Positions 1-8,709 of a stretch of 37,600 nucleotides of DNA are shown piece after piece. Origin of the DNA: Rhodospirillales bacterium (GTDB lineage: Bacteria > Pseudomonadota > Alphaproteobacteria > Rhodospirillales > Shumkoniaceae). Location: the NCBI GenBank assembly GCA_016776725.1, contig JADHSV010000032.1:1-37600 (forward strand), read 5' to 3'. The stretch's first letter is position 1. Every line of letters starts with the position of its first letter. Below the pieces are notes generated by a model. The model was given only the letters and a program-made list of their open reading frames with translations, was not told the origin of the DNA and did not search any database. A program made the translations under genes and the position numbers.

Positions 1-288
1 CAGGCCACAGACGGCTGGGTCTGTGTGACATTGGGCGAGAAGGGGGCCATCTGGCTTGAAGACGGCGAACCTGTCCATCAGCCGGGATTTGTCGTCGATG
101 TCATTGACACCGTGGGTGCTGGCGACACGTTCCACGGGGCGTTGGCGGTGGCTCTGGCCGAAAAGCAACCCATTGCGGACGCCGTGCGGTTTGCCGGTGC
201 GTCGGCGGCCCTTAAATGCACCCGGTTCGGCGGGCGCGCCGGAATCCCATCGCGAAGCGAAGTTGATGTTTTCATAAGCAAAGTCTGA
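1..288 (+). CDS. PfkB-family sugar kinase, C-terminal part
   Basis: This is the 3' end of a gene that begins before the window; the frame is open from base 1. It would phosphorylate a sugar or sugar-like alcohol with ATP in the cytoplasm. The visible 95 residues contain DTVGAGDTFHGA (about residues 36-47 of the visible part), which is PfkB signature 2 with the catalytic Asp in GAGD. The end, with the alanine-rich AGASAALKCTRFGGRAGIP, is usual for the ribokinase/PfkB fold. The substrate cannot be told from this part. A transketolase-like gene follows 71 bp later on the same strand, so a shared sugar pathway is possible. Confidence 0.9.
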   Translation, partial: QATDGWVCVTLGEKGAIWLEDGEPVHQPGFVVDVIDTVGAGDTFHGALAVALAEKQPIADAVRFAGASAALKCTRFGGRAGIPSRSEVDVFISKV

Positions 289-359
289 AATGCCTGCTTG
301 ATTCAGCGGCTTTCCCCCCGCTAAGGTTCAATTGTGTTGCAAACAAGGGGGAATAAAAA

Positions 360-2729
360 ATGACTTTCTCGTTCGGACCCAGGCGCGGAACCTATATCGA
401 TATTCGTGACGAATTGAAGGGCGCGGCCCCAGTTCTGTCGGACGAGGAAACTGAGCATTTCGAAGATTTCGATCTGATCTATCGCTCATTGTGCGCGCTT
501 CTTTTCAACTATGTTCCGACGTCCGGGCACCCCGGAGGGTCGATTTCGGCCGGGCGGACCATGTCCGCGCTATTGTTTGACGGGATGGATTACGATCTTC
601 GCGTACCGGGCCGCGACGATGCCGACCTGATTTCGTTTGCCGCCGGTCACAAGGCGCTTGGCATTTACGGCATGTGGGCGCTACGCGACGAAATTGCGCG
701 TCTGGCCGCCCCCGAACTTCTGCCGGACGACGAGCGCTTGCGCCTTCGCCTTGAAGACTTGCTGGGTTTTCGCCGCAACCCCGAAAACCGCACCCCTATA
801 TCGGCTAGTCTGAACGCCAAGGCCCTGGACGGTCATCCGACTCCGGCCACACCCTTCCTGCGTCTGGCCACCGGCGCTTCCGGCATTGGTGTGTCCACGT
901 CGCTGGGATTGGCGTTCGGCGCCAAGGATTATTATGGCGATGCCGCGCCGTGGGTTCACATCATCGAGGGCGAGGGCGGAATGACGCCGGGCCGCGTCGC
1001 CGAGGCCTTTGCCGCCACGGGCACCTCGTCGGTGGGCAATGTTGTTTTCCATCTGGACTGGAACCAGGCGTCCATCGATTCCAACCATGTTTGCCGCGAC
1101 GGCGACGAACCGGGCGATTATGTGCAGTGGAACCCCATGGAGTTCGCCTACCTGCATGACTGGAACGTGATCTACGTCGAAGACGGAACGGATTTTGCGC
1201 AGGTTACTGCCGCCCAGCACCGGGCCAAGGCTATGGGCAATGGCCAGCCGACGGCGGTCGTTTATCGCACCACCAAGGGCTGGCGATACGGCATCGAGGG
1301 CAAGGCCTCGCACGGTGCGGGCCACAAGCTTTGTTGCGCCGGCTTCTATGAAGCCCTGCGCCCGTTTACGGAAAAGACCGGCGCTGTGATGCCCAGCTGT
1401 GTCGCCGCCGATCAGGTTCCGGGGGGACCGGACACGCGCTGCCGTCAGGGCGCCGATCCCGACACGGTCGAGGGGTGTTTCTGGGATGCCCTGATTGCGG
1501 TTCGCAATGTTCTGGAAAACAGCGAACCGATGGTCGAAGCGTTTGCGCAAAGGCTGACAGGCGCAAAAAGCCGCCTCGACGGGCTGGCACGCAAACCGCG
1601 TTCAGGAGCGCCGAAGATCGAAGCGCTCTATAATGCCGTGAACGAAACGTCGGCCATTCCGCCGGACCTAGCCCTTGAACCGGGCCAAAAAACAACCCTG
1701 CGTGGCGAACTTGGCCGGGTTCTTCAGTATTTGAATGTGGCGGGTGATGGCGCCGTTCTGGCGTCGGCGGCCGATTTGTATGGCTCCACAAACATCGCCA
1801 CCATCGGCAAGGGATTTGGCGAAGGCTTCTACAATGCCGTCGGCAATCCGCAATCGCGGCTGTTGTCCACGGGCGGCATTTGCGAGGACGCCATGACCGG
1901 CATTTTGGCCGGCATCGCGACCTTCGGCCACCATATCGGTGCAGGGTCATCGTACGGGGCGTTTTCAGCACCCCTGGGGCATATCTCGGCGCGTCTTCAC
2001 GCCATCGGCAGCCAGGCTCGTCAGGCCCTCGACGAAGGGCCGTATTCGCCCATCTTCATTGTCTGCGCCCATGCCGGTGTGAAAACGGGCGAAGACGGAC
2101 CGACACACGCCGATCCGCAGCCCCTGCAACTTCTGCAAGGGAACTTCCCGGCCGGAACGATGGTGACGTTGACGCCGTGGGATCCGCAAGATCTTTGGTA
2201 TCTGGTGGCCGCCGCGCTGAAGGTCCGGCCCGCCGTGGTCGCGCCGTTCGTGACGCGCCCGTCGGAAACGGTGCCGGATCGCGCCGCCCTTGGCTTGGCG
2301 CCGGCATCGGCTTCGGCGCAGGGTGTTTATCGATTGTACGAGGCGCAGGGACCCAGTGCGGGAACCATCGTCTTACAAGGAAGCGACGCGGGATATGGGT
2401 TTGTCGAGGGGGCGTTGCCGCTTCTTAAGGCAGACGGCATCGAGGTGGATGCCTATTACGTCGCCAGCGTCGAATTGTTCGATCAGCTTTCGCCCGAGGA
2501 ACAGCAGAGCATTTTCCCCGAAGCCAAGGCGCGCGAGGCCATGGGGATTACCGGCTTTACCCTGCCGACCATGGATCGCTGGGTGCGCTCCGAGAAGGGC
2601 AGGCGTGCGACCATCCACCCCTTCATGCATGGCCATTACCTGGGCAGCGGCAAAGCCGACATGGTCGTCGCCGAAGCGGGCCTCGACGGCGAAAGCCAGT
2701 ACCAGGCGATCAAGCGCTTCGTGTCGTAA
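360..2729 (+). CDS. transketolase-like thiamine diphosphate enzyme, unusually long
   Basis: Cytoplasmic ThDP enzyme of the transketolase superfamily, expected to move two-carbon ketol units or act on a related keto substrate. The N-terminal half has SGHPGGS (about residue 55) and the ThDP/Mg site GEGGMTPGRV followed by DWNQ. The second half has the pyrimidine domain with GGICEDAMTG, whose Glu is the likely cofactor-activating residue, and the transketolase-like block GEDGPTHADPQPLQLL. At 789 residues it is about 120 longer than housekeeping transketolases (about 660), and HPGGS is followed by unfamiliar sequence. Length alone would suit a phosphoketolase, but the motifs read as transketolase. 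The start is the ATG behind a GGGGGA ribosome site at 347-352. It is co-directional with the kinase fragment and ends at a strong palindrome. Confidence 0.8.
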   Translation: MTFSFGPRRGTYIDIRDELKGAAPVLSDEETEHFEDFDLIYRSLCALLFNYVPTSGHPGGSISAGRTMSALLFDGMDYDLRVPGRDDADLISFAAGHKALGIYGMWALRDEIARLAAPELLPDDERLRLRLEDLLGFRRNPENRTPISASLNAKALDGHPTPATPFLRLATGASGIGVSTSLGLAFGAKDYYGDAAPWVHIIEGEGGMTPGRVAEAFAATGTSSVGNVVFHLDWNQASIDSNHVCRDGDEPGDYVQWNPMEFAYLHDWNVIYVEDGTDFAQVTAAQHRAKAMGNGQPTAVVYRTTKGWRYGIEGKASHGAGHKLCCAGFYEALRPFTEKTGAVMPSCVAADQVPGGPDTRCRQGADPDTVEGCFWDALIAVRNVLENSEPMVEAFAQRLTGAKSRLDGLARKPRSGAPKIEALYNAVNETSAIPPDLALEPGQKTTLRGELGRVLQYLNVAGDGAVLASAADLYGSTNIATIGKGFGEGFYNAVGNPQSRLLSTGGICEDAMTGILAGIATFGHHIGAGSSYGAFSAPLGHISARLHAIGSQARQALDEGPYSPIFIVCAHAGVKTGEDGPTHADPQPLQLLQGNFPAGTMVTLTPWDPQDLWYLVAAALKVRPAVVAPFVTRPSETVPDRAALGLAPASASAQGVYRLYEAQGPSAGTIVLQGSDAGYGFVEGALPLLKADGIEVDAYYVASVELFDQLSPEEQQSIFPEAKAREAMGITGFTLPTMDRWVRSEKGRRATIHPFMHGHYLGSGKADMVVAEAGLDGESQYQAIKRFVS

Positions 2730-2737
2730 GAGGGCGC

Positions 2738-2798
2738 ATTTCGTGACAGTATACTAAATTATATGCTTAACGTACAATTTAGTATACTGTCACGAAAT
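2738..2798. repeat. 23-bp perfect inverted repeat between convergent genes
   Basis: Bases 2738-2760 and 2776-2798 are exact reverse complements, separated by 15 bases. Each arm contains GTGACAGTATACTAAAT. The element lies between the stop codons of the transketolase-like gene and the convergent mlaA-like gene, so it could end transcription in both directions. It lacks the GC-rich stem and long U run of a classical intrinsic terminator. The same 22-base core, with one mismatch, recurs at 9132-9153, also at a convergent gene junction. A repeated mobile or regulatory palindrome is therefore also possible. Confidence 0.8.
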
Positions 2799-2803
2799 AT
2801 GGG

Positions 2804-3541
2804 TTACTTGATGTCCTCGAACTCAGGGATTTCTTCCATCGGGGCCTGGGCGTTGTTGCGGATTTGGGCGCTGCGTCTTTGCAGATAGGCTTCGCGCTCC
2901 ACGATGTAGGGGTCGAGCGCGCCCCTAGTCATGGCCTGAAGGTCATCCTGATTGTCGGAATAGGCGGTGGCGTTGTCGGCGGCGTTGGCCAGCCCGGCCG
3001 GAGGAACGGCGAGGCTTACCGCCACGTCGCCAAGCGCATCGCGGGTTGAACTGGGGCCAATGATGGGCAGGACCAGATACGGCCCGGCAGTCATTCCGCC
3101 CGCGCCGGCGGCTTGCCCGAGGTCTTCCTTGCGGCGTTCCAGCCCTTCTTCCTCGGCGACGTCGGCCATACCACCCACACCGGCTGTCGTGTTGATGAGA
3201 AAGCGCTTGGTGGCGATCCCGGCGTTTTCAGTATCGCCCTGCAACAGGCTGGAGGCCGCCGTAACCGGTTCGGTCAGGTTTGCCGTAATATTGGAAATCG
3301 CCTTTTCCAACGGGTCCGGCGTGACCGCCTGATAGATGTCGACAACCGGATCGATCACGGCTTTGCGCAGGACCGTATTTAGCTGAAAGGTGAACCGGTT
3401 GAGGGATTCAAGCGGATCCTTGTCTTCTTCGGCTGCCGCCTGATCTGCGGGTGGTTTGGGCGGGTCCGTCTCGGACCAGGCCGGGCCGGACACAAGCAAC
3501 GCCGTCAGAAAAACCACCGGAACCACACCGAACCGTCCCAT
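2804..3541 (-). CDS. mlaA: MlaA (VacJ)-family outer-membrane lipid asymmetry protein
   Basis: MlaA pulls mislocalised phospholipids from the outer leaflet of the outer membrane and passes them to the periplasmic Mla shuttle. The 245-residue protein has the family blocks DPLESLNRFTFQLN (about residues 42-55) and GPYLVLPIIGPSSTRDALG (about 150-168). It begins with a signal peptide ending near GPAWS-ETD. Most proteobacterial MlaA proteins are lipoproteins, yet no Cys follows this signal, so it may be released by signal peptidase I. No mlaBCDEF genes are next to it here. The start is the first ATG, with GGGAAGG upstream on the coding strand. The family call is firm; membrane attachment is uncertain. 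Confidence 0.9.
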   Translation of the reverse strand: MGRFGVVPVVFLTALLVSGPAWSETDPPKPPADQAAAEEDKDPLESLNRFTFQLNTVLRKAVIDPVVDIYQAVTPDPLEKAISNITANLTEPVTAASSLLQGDTENAGIATKRFLINTTAGVGGMADVAEEEGLERRKEDLGQAAGAGGMTAGPYLVLPIIGPSSTRDALGDVAVSLAVPPAGLANAADNATAYSDNQDDLQAMTRGALDPYIVEREAYLQRRSAQIRNNAQAPMEEIPEFEDIK

Positions 3542-3621
3542 GATTTCAACCTTCCCTGCTTTTATTCAGAACCCCCATAATAACACGTTGGTCCGGCGCC
3601 GATAACTCTTTTGGTTTCGTT

Positions 3622-5391
3622 CTAAGGCGTGCGCGCCGTGAACGGACGGGACGTCAGGAAATCCATATCGCATCCTTCGTCGGCCTGCTGGACGTGTTCC
3701 ATGAACAGTTTGCGGTATCCGCGAAGGCCTTCGCTGCTTATCGGGGCCCCTTGGGCGGCCTTGCGTTTTTCCAGTTCCGCGTCATCGACCAGCAATTCCA
3801 GGGAACGATTGGGAACATCCAGCTTTATCCGGTCTCCGGTTTGCACCAGCGACAAGGGTCCGCCGACGGCGGCTTCCGGACAGATATGAAGAACGATGGA
3901 GCCGAAGGCCGTTCCGCTCATGCGGGCATCCGACATACGGACCATGTCCTTGACCCCCTGTTCCGCCAGCTTTCGGGGGATGGGAATGTACCCGGCCTCG
4001 GGCATTCCCGGCGCGCCGATGGGGCCGGCGTTCCGCAAAACCAGAACGTCGTCGGCCGTCACATCCAGGTCCGGCTGGTCGATGCGGGTGGTCATATCCT
4101 CAAGGGAATCGAACACCACGGCGCGTCCCGTATGGGTATGCAAGGCGGCGTCGGCGGCCGATTGCTTGAAGATGGCGCCGCGTGGCGCAAGATTTCCGCG
4201 CAAAACGGTAATTCCGCCCGACGCGTTAATGGGATCGGCCAGCGGACGAATGACGTTTTGCGGCCAGGGTTTGGGCGCGGCCTCAAGTTCTTCGCCCAGG
4301 GTTTTTCCCGAAATGGTCAGGCAGTCCAGATTCAGAAGGTGCTTGATCTCGCGCATGACCACGCGAAGTCCGCCCGCCTTGTCGAAATCGTCCATGTAAT
4401 TCATGCCGGACGGTTTCAAATCGACCAAAACCGGCGTTTCCAGACCCATGCGGTCGAAGGCGTCGAGATCGACCTCGATGCCCAGGCGACCGGCAACCGC
4501 GGTCATATGGACGATGCCGTTGGTCGATCCGCCAATGGCCATCAGGATACGCAGGGAATTGGCGAAGGCATCCGGCGTCATGATCTTGTCGGGCGTCAGG
4601 CCTTCGGCGGCCATTTGCACGGCGCGGCGTCCGGCGGCCTCGGCGTGGCGTTTGCGATCGGCCGCGACGGCCGGGATCGACGCTCCGCCCGGCAGCATCA
4701 TGCCGAGAGCCTCGGTCATGCAGGCCATGGTGCTGGCCGTCCCCATGACCCCGCAAAAACCGACCGACGGCACCAATTCGCCGCTGATCTCGTTGATTTC
4801 CGTCTCATCCACCTCGCCGGCCCGGTGCATGCCCCAATAGCGGCGGCAGTCCGTACACGCGCCGACGCGCTCGGCGCCGTGGGTTCCGCTTAACATGGGA
4901 CCCGAAACGACGGAAATGGCGGGAACGTTGGCGCTGGCGGCAGCCATTAGCTGGGCCGGAACCGTCTTGTCGCATCCACCGATCAGGACCACCGCGTCCA
5001 TGGGCTGGGCGCGGATCATCTCTTCTGTGTCCATGGCCATCAGATTGCGCAGATACATGCTGGTGGGATGAGAGAACGACTCGTGCAACGAAATCGTCGG
5101 GAAATCGACCGGCAGACCGCCCGACAGCATGACACCGCGGCGAATCGCCTCAATCAGTTCGGGAACATTTCCGTGACAGGGGTTGTAACCGCTGTAGGTA
5201 TTGACGATGCCGATGACCGGCAGGTCGAGCGCCTCGTCGGAATAACCCATCGCCTTAATGAACGCTTTTCTGAGAAACAGCGAGAATTCCTGGTCGCCGT
5301 AACTGGTGAGTCCCTTGCGCATGCCGGTTTTCATGTCTTCGGTCATCCCTCGAACCATCGATTGTTGCGTGAATCCATATGACAGGTACAT
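3622..5391 (-). CDS. IlvD/Edd-family dehydratase, probably for a sugar acid
   Basis: Iron-sulfur dehydratase of the IlvD/Edd family, which removes water from a dihydroxy acid to give a 2-keto-3-deoxy acid. The 589-residue protein has GGCDKTVPAQLMAA and PSVGFCGVMGTASTMACM, which carry cluster cysteines of the family, and a C-terminal NAGPIGAPGMPEAGY block. It lies divergent from a DapA-family lyase gene, and a dehydratase-aldolase pair is the usual layout for degrading aldonic acids such as arabonate, xylonate or gluconate. That suggests a sugar acid rather than the valine/isoleucine pathway. The ATG at 5391 has no clear ribosome site; internal ATGs within the next 25 codons are alternative starts. 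Confidence 0.85.
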   Translation of the reverse strand: MYLSYGFTQQSMVRGMTEDMKTGMRKGLTSYGDQEFSLFLRKAFIKAMGYSDEALDLPVIGIVNTYSGYNPCHGNVPELIEAIRRGVMLSGGLPVDFPTISLHESFSHPTSMYLRNLMAMDTEEMIRAQPMDAVVLIGGCDKTVPAQLMAAASANVPAISVVSGPMLSGTHGAERVGACTDCRRYWGMHRAGEVDETEINEISGELVPSVGFCGVMGTASTMACMTEALGMMLPGGASIPAVAADRKRHAEAAGRRAVQMAAEGLTPDKIMTPDAFANSLRILMAIGGSTNGIVHMTAVAGRLGIEVDLDAFDRMGLETPVLVDLKPSGMNYMDDFDKAGGLRVVMREIKHLLNLDCLTISGKTLGEELEAAPKPWPQNVIRPLADPINASGGITVLRGNLAPRGAIFKQSAADAALHTHTGRAVVFDSLEDMTTRIDQPDLDVTADDVLVLRNAGPIGAPGMPEAGYIPIPRKLAEQGVKDMVRMSDARMSGTAFGSIVLHICPEAAVGGPLSLVQTGDRIKLDVPNRSLELLVDDAELEKRKAAQGAPISSEGLRGYRKLFMEHVQQADEGCDMDFLTSRPFTARTP

Positions 5392-5415
5392 GGCGATAAA
5401 AATGCCGTTACGTCA

Positions 5416-5437
5416 ACAAAATTGTTGACAATTTTGT
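5416..5437. promoter_or_regulatory. operator-like palindrome, candidate GntR/FCD site
   Basis: ACAAAATTGT at 5416-5425 is followed by TG and then its exact reverse complement at 5428-5437. The inner part, ATTGT-TG-ACAAT, resembles sites bound by GntR regulators of the FadR/FCD type. It lies in the 168-bp space between the divergent dehydratase and lyase genes, and a GntR/FCD regulator is encoded 1 kb away at 6468. Autoregulation and control of both arms is the simplest reading. The binding itself is inferred. Confidence 0.55.
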
Positions 5438-5453
5438 GGGGGAAAATGAGACT
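5425..5453 (+). promoter_or_regulatory. possible sigma-70 promoter for the lyase operon
   Basis: TTGACA at 5425-5430 matches the -35 consensus and overlaps the palindrome at 5416-5437. A poor -10 (GAGACT, 5448-5453) lies 17 bases further on. If real, a regulator on the palindrome would block polymerase. The weak -10 keeps confidence low. Confidence 0.3.
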
Positions 5454-5559
5454 TTGCGTAGCGCCGTCCGGGGAGTATGTTTTGGCCCGTGATTCGAACC
5501 GGGAACAACCGGGTATCTATGAGTGTGCCGCTGATGGCAATGATGTGAGGAAATGATCA

Positions 5560-6471
5560 ATGGGTAACAAAAGATTTTCGGGCGTTCTGGTTCCTGCGTT
5601 GACGCCGTTCAAGGCGGACCTCAGCCCGGATAAGGAACGATTCGTCGAGCATTGTCGTTGGCTTCTGGATCAGGGCGCGGACGGGCTGGCCGCCTTCGGG
5701 ACGACAAGTGAAGCCAATTCCATGTCCATCGACGAGCGTATGGAGCTTCTTGAGACGCTTGTCGAGGCCGGCATCCCCGGCTCGAAATTGATGCCTGGAA
5801 CCGGCGCGTGCAGCATCACCGACAGCATCAGATTGACCAAGCAGGCCGTGGAACTGGGTTGCGGCGGCGTGTTGATGCTTCCGCCGTTCTATTACAAGGG
5901 CGTTTCGGATGATGGCCTGTTCGCCAATTTCTCGGAAATCATTCAGCAGGTCGGCAGTTCCAGCCTTCAGGTTTACCTCTATCACATCCCGCCGCAGGCG
6001 GTAACGCCCATCAGCCTGAACCTTATTGAAATGCTGGTGAAGGAATATCCCGACACGGTGGTCGGCCTCAAGGACAGCTCGGGCGACTGGAGCAACACGG
6101 AAGCCGTGATCAAGAACTTCCCCGGCTTTACGGTGTTTCCCGGTTCCGAAACCTTCCTGCTTCAGGGCCTGCGGGCTGGCGGCGCGGGCTGCATTACGGC
6201 CACGGGCAACGCCAATCCGGCGGGTATCCGCAAGGTCTATGAGAACTGGCAGACGGACGAGGCCGACGCCCTGCAGGCGCGGATTACCGAAGTTCGCATG
6301 GCCATTCAGGCGTATCCGTTGATTCCGGCGCTCAAACAAATGGTGGCGAATTTCCATAGTGCCCCGGGGTGGGAGCAGACGCGCCCGCCGCTCGGTGTTC
6401 TGGATGCTGAAAAAACCGCTGGTCTTCTGGCAGATCTGAAGAAGATCGGGTTCGAGTTGGCCGCGCGGTGA
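5560..6471 (+). CDS. DapA/NanA-family aldolase or lyase
   Basis: Cytoplasmic class I (Schiff-base) TIM-barrel enzyme of the dihydrodipicolinate synthase/N-acetylneuraminate lyase family. Visible features are GTTSEANS (about residues 47-54, the keto-acid binding loop), the catalytic Tyr in YLYHIPPQA and the Schiff-base Lys in VVGLKDSSGD (about residue 169). The length of 303 residues is normal for the family. Next to an IlvD/Edd dehydratase and a GntR regulator, it more likely splits a 2-keto-3-deoxy sugar acid than makes lysine precursors. The start has GAGGA upstream. The next gene starts within its stop codon, so the two are translationally coupled. Confidence 0.85.
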   Translation: MGNKRFSGVLVPALTPFKADLSPDKERFVEHCRWLLDQGADGLAAFGTTSEANSMSIDERMELLETLVEAGIPGSKLMPGTGACSITDSIRLTKQAVELGCGGVLMLPPFYYKGVSDDGLFANFSEIIQQVGSSSLQVYLYHIPPQAVTPISLNLIEMLVKEYPDTVVGLKDSSGDWSNTEAVIKNFPGFTVFPGSETFLLQGLRAGGAGCITATGNANPAGIRKVYENWQTDEADALQARITEVRMAIQAYPLIPALKQMVANFHSAPGWEQTRPPLGVLDAEKTAGLLADLKKIGFELAAR

Positions 6472-7136
6472 AGGAAAACGCCAAATCAGATGACGCCCTG
6501 ACGCGGGTGGTCGAGCAGCTCGAAGAAGATATCGTCTTCGGGCGGCTCCGCCCGCGTGAGCGGCTCGTCGAGGAAGATTTGGTCGGCCGTTTCGGCGTGA
6601 AGCGCCATGTTGTCCGTCAGGCGTTGATCCAGCTTGAACAAGTCGGGATCGTCATTCGGCAGCGGGGCAAGGGCGCAAGGGTGTGCGAATTCACGCCGAC
6701 CGAGGTGGCGCAGCTTTACGCGGTACGCGAATTGTTGGAATCCGAAGCCGCCCGGATGATTCCGTTGCCGGCTGAAAAAGGCCTTATCCGCGCTTTGACG
6801 GCCATTCACAAAAGCCATGGCAAGGCGGTCGCGGCCGGCGAGCTTCGCGCCATTTACCGCTCAAACATTCGTTATCACGAAATCCTGTTTGAGGCATGTG
6901 GGAACCCGTATCTGGTTGAAGCCATCGGGCAGCTTGCCATGAAGGCAAACCTCATTCGTTTCTATGTGGGACGCGATCCTTCCATGTTTGCCGGTTCACG
7001 TGATGAGCATGGCGAAATCATCGAAGCGCTGAAAGCCGGGGATCGGGAAAAACTCGTCAAAATCTGCGTCGATCATCTGCGGCCGTCACCCAAGGCCTAT
7101 ATCGAGGCCTATCGTGCCTTGTTCGGCGAAGGCTGA
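6468..7136 (+). CDS. GntR-family transcription regulator (FadR/FCD type)
   Basis: DNA-binding regulator of 222 residues. The N-terminal winged helix contains IVFGRLRPRERLVEEDLVGRF and VKRHVVRQALIQLEQVGIV (about residues 22-64). The C-terminal helical domain has the FCD pattern, with RELLESEAA, YHEILFEACGNPYL and a late DEHGEIIEALKAGD whose His may bind metal. It starts at a GTG overlapping the lyase stop by 4 bases. The effector is probably the substrate or an intermediate of the pathway encoded around it, and the palindrome at 5416 is a likely target. Both statements are inference from position. Confidence 0.88.
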   Translation: MKENAKSDDALTRVVEQLEEDIVFGRLRPRERLVEEDLVGRFGVKRHVVRQALIQLEQVGIVIRQRGKGARVCEFTPTEVAQLYAVRELLESEAARMIPLPAEKGLIRALTAIHKSHGKAVAAGELRAIYRSNIRYHEILFEACGNPYLVEAIGQLAMKANLIRFYVGRDPSMFAGSRDEHGEIIEALKAGDREKLVKICVDHLRPSPKAYIEAYRALFGEG

Positions 7137-7166
7137 GAATTCAAAATCAATCCGGGGAGAGAAGAA

Positions 7167-8702
7167 TTGAAACGCGTGGCCTTGATGGGCATTGCCCTGG
7201 AATCCAATTCCTTTGCGCCACGCGCCGCCCAGGAAGATTTCCGGAACCGCTGTTATCTCGATGGCGATGAAATCCTCGCCGAAGCCGCCAAGCCTAACCC
7301 CGGCATGGCCGCTGAACTGGTGTCATTCATCCGCACCATGAATGCGACCGGACCGTGGGAGCCGGTTCCCGTTCTTCATTACGAGTCTCAACCCAAAGGT
7401 CCCGTGGACCAGGATTTTTTCGACTCGTGCCTGAATGAAATAGAGCGTCGCCTGCGCGACGCTGGTCCGGTGGACGGCGTTTTTATCGCCAATCACGGCG
7501 GCATGACAGCGACCGGCGGAACCGACCCGGACGGGGATATGTACGCCCGCGTGCGCAAGTGCGTGGGCCCCGATGCGGCGGTCGTCGGCACCCTCGATCT
7601 TCACGGAAATATTTCGCAAACCATGGTCGATGCGGCGGATGTGCTGGTTTCGTATCTGACCAATCCGCATGTGGACATGGCGGAACGCGGCGAAGAGGCC
7701 GCCGTCATCATGCGTCGCATGTTTGCCGGGCTTCGCCCGAAGTCGGCCTTCATTCGGTTGCCGCTGACGCCCGCCAGCATCAATCTTCTGACGGCCTCGG
7801 GACCCTATGCTGAATTGGTCGATTATGGCCAGCGCCGCAAACGCGAATTTGGCGGACGCATCCTGAACGTTTCCATCTGGGGCGGCTTTGTTTACAGCGA
7901 TACGCCGAAAAACGGCCTCGCCATTGTCGTGACCGCCTGCAACGATTTGGATGACGCCCGGTCGCTGAGCGCCGAAATCGCGACGCGCGCCTGGAATGAC
8001 CGGGGACGTTTCCGCAAGTCTTTGACGCCGCTGCAGGAAGGTCTCGATCTGGCGCTTGCCAATGGCGAGGATAAATCAAAGCCCGCCGTCATCTTTTCGG
8101 ATTCCGGCGATAATCCGGGCGGCGGCGGAAGCGGGCGAACAATCACGCTGCTTGAAAGTCTGGCCCAAGTGAGCGCGAAGGGCGTCTACTACGGCTCGTT
8201 TTTCGATCCCGAATTGGCGGCAGAGGCTCACGCGCTGGGCGAGGGCGCGGAATTCCACGCTGTTTTCAATCGCGGCAGCGAGGATGATCTCGCGCCGGAA
8301 TATTCCGTTCCCGCTCGCGTTAAGGCGCTAACGGGCGGGAAGCTGGTTGGGCGGCTGGGCTTGTTTGCCGGACGCACCCTGGAATTGGGGCCGTGCTGCC
8401 TTTTGGAAATCGGCGGCGAGGGCGGCATTTTGGTCGTCGTCATCAGCAACCGGCAGCAAACGGCGGATCCGGGGTTCTTCGAAATGTTCGGCCTGAACGT
8501 GGCCGCTGCCCGCACCGTTGCCGTCAAATCGCGCGGCCACTTCCGGGCCGGTTTCATCCCGTGGTTCCCGCCGGAGCGCGTGTTCGAGGTCGATACCCCC
8601 GGCCTGACCTCGCCGGTGCTGGAAAACTTCAACTGGCGCGGCTTGCCGCGGCCGGTCTATCCGTTGGACGAGGATACCGACTGGACACCGCCTGACTGGT
8701 AG
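7167..8702 (+). CDS. M81-family metallopeptidase, MlrC-like
   Basis: Member of peptidase family M81, named after MlrC of the microcystin degradation pathway. Over 511 residues it shows the family blocks ESNSFAP near the start, HGGMTATGGTDPDGDMYARVR (about 110-130), GTLDLHGNIS with likely metal ligands, and DSGDNPGGGGSGRT (about 311-324). Most M81 proteins have no known substrate and occur in catabolic operons, as here. It follows the GntR gene by 30 bp. I place the start at TTG 7167 because a GGGGAGAGAAG ribosome site precedes it; the ATG at 7185 is a later option. It need not act on microcystin. Confidence 0.83.
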   Translation: MKRVALMGIALESNSFAPRAAQEDFRNRCYLDGDEILAEAAKPNPGMAAELVSFIRTMNATGPWEPVPVLHYESQPKGPVDQDFFDSCLNEIERRLRDAGPVDGVFIANHGGMTATGGTDPDGDMYARVRKCVGPDAAVVGTLDLHGNISQTMVDAADVLVSYLTNPHVDMAERGEEAAVIMRRMFAGLRPKSAFIRLPLTPASINLLTASGPYAELVDYGQRRKREFGGRILNVSIWGGFVYSDTPKNGLAIVVTACNDLDDARSLSAEIATRAWNDRGRFRKSLTPLQEGLDLALANGEDKSKPAVIFSDSGDNPGGGGSGRTITLLESLAQVSAKGVYYGSFFDPELAAEAHALGEGAEFHAVFNRGSEDDLAPEYSVPARVKALTGGKLVGRLGLFAGRTLELGPCCLLEIGGEGGILVVVISNRQQTADPGFFEMFGLNVAAARTVAVKSRGHFRAGFIPWFPPERVFEVDTPGLTSPVLENFNWRGLPRPVYPLDEDTDWTPPDW

Positions 8703-8709
8703 GCAACCG

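Noticed and set aside
305..322. Small AGCGG/CCGCT hairpin after the kinase fragment
   Set aside because: Five pairs, no T run, so weak.
3694..4893. 399-codon plus-strand ORF opposite the dehydratase gene
   Set aside because: It is the complement of a well-conserved enzyme gene, with no recognisable domain of its own.
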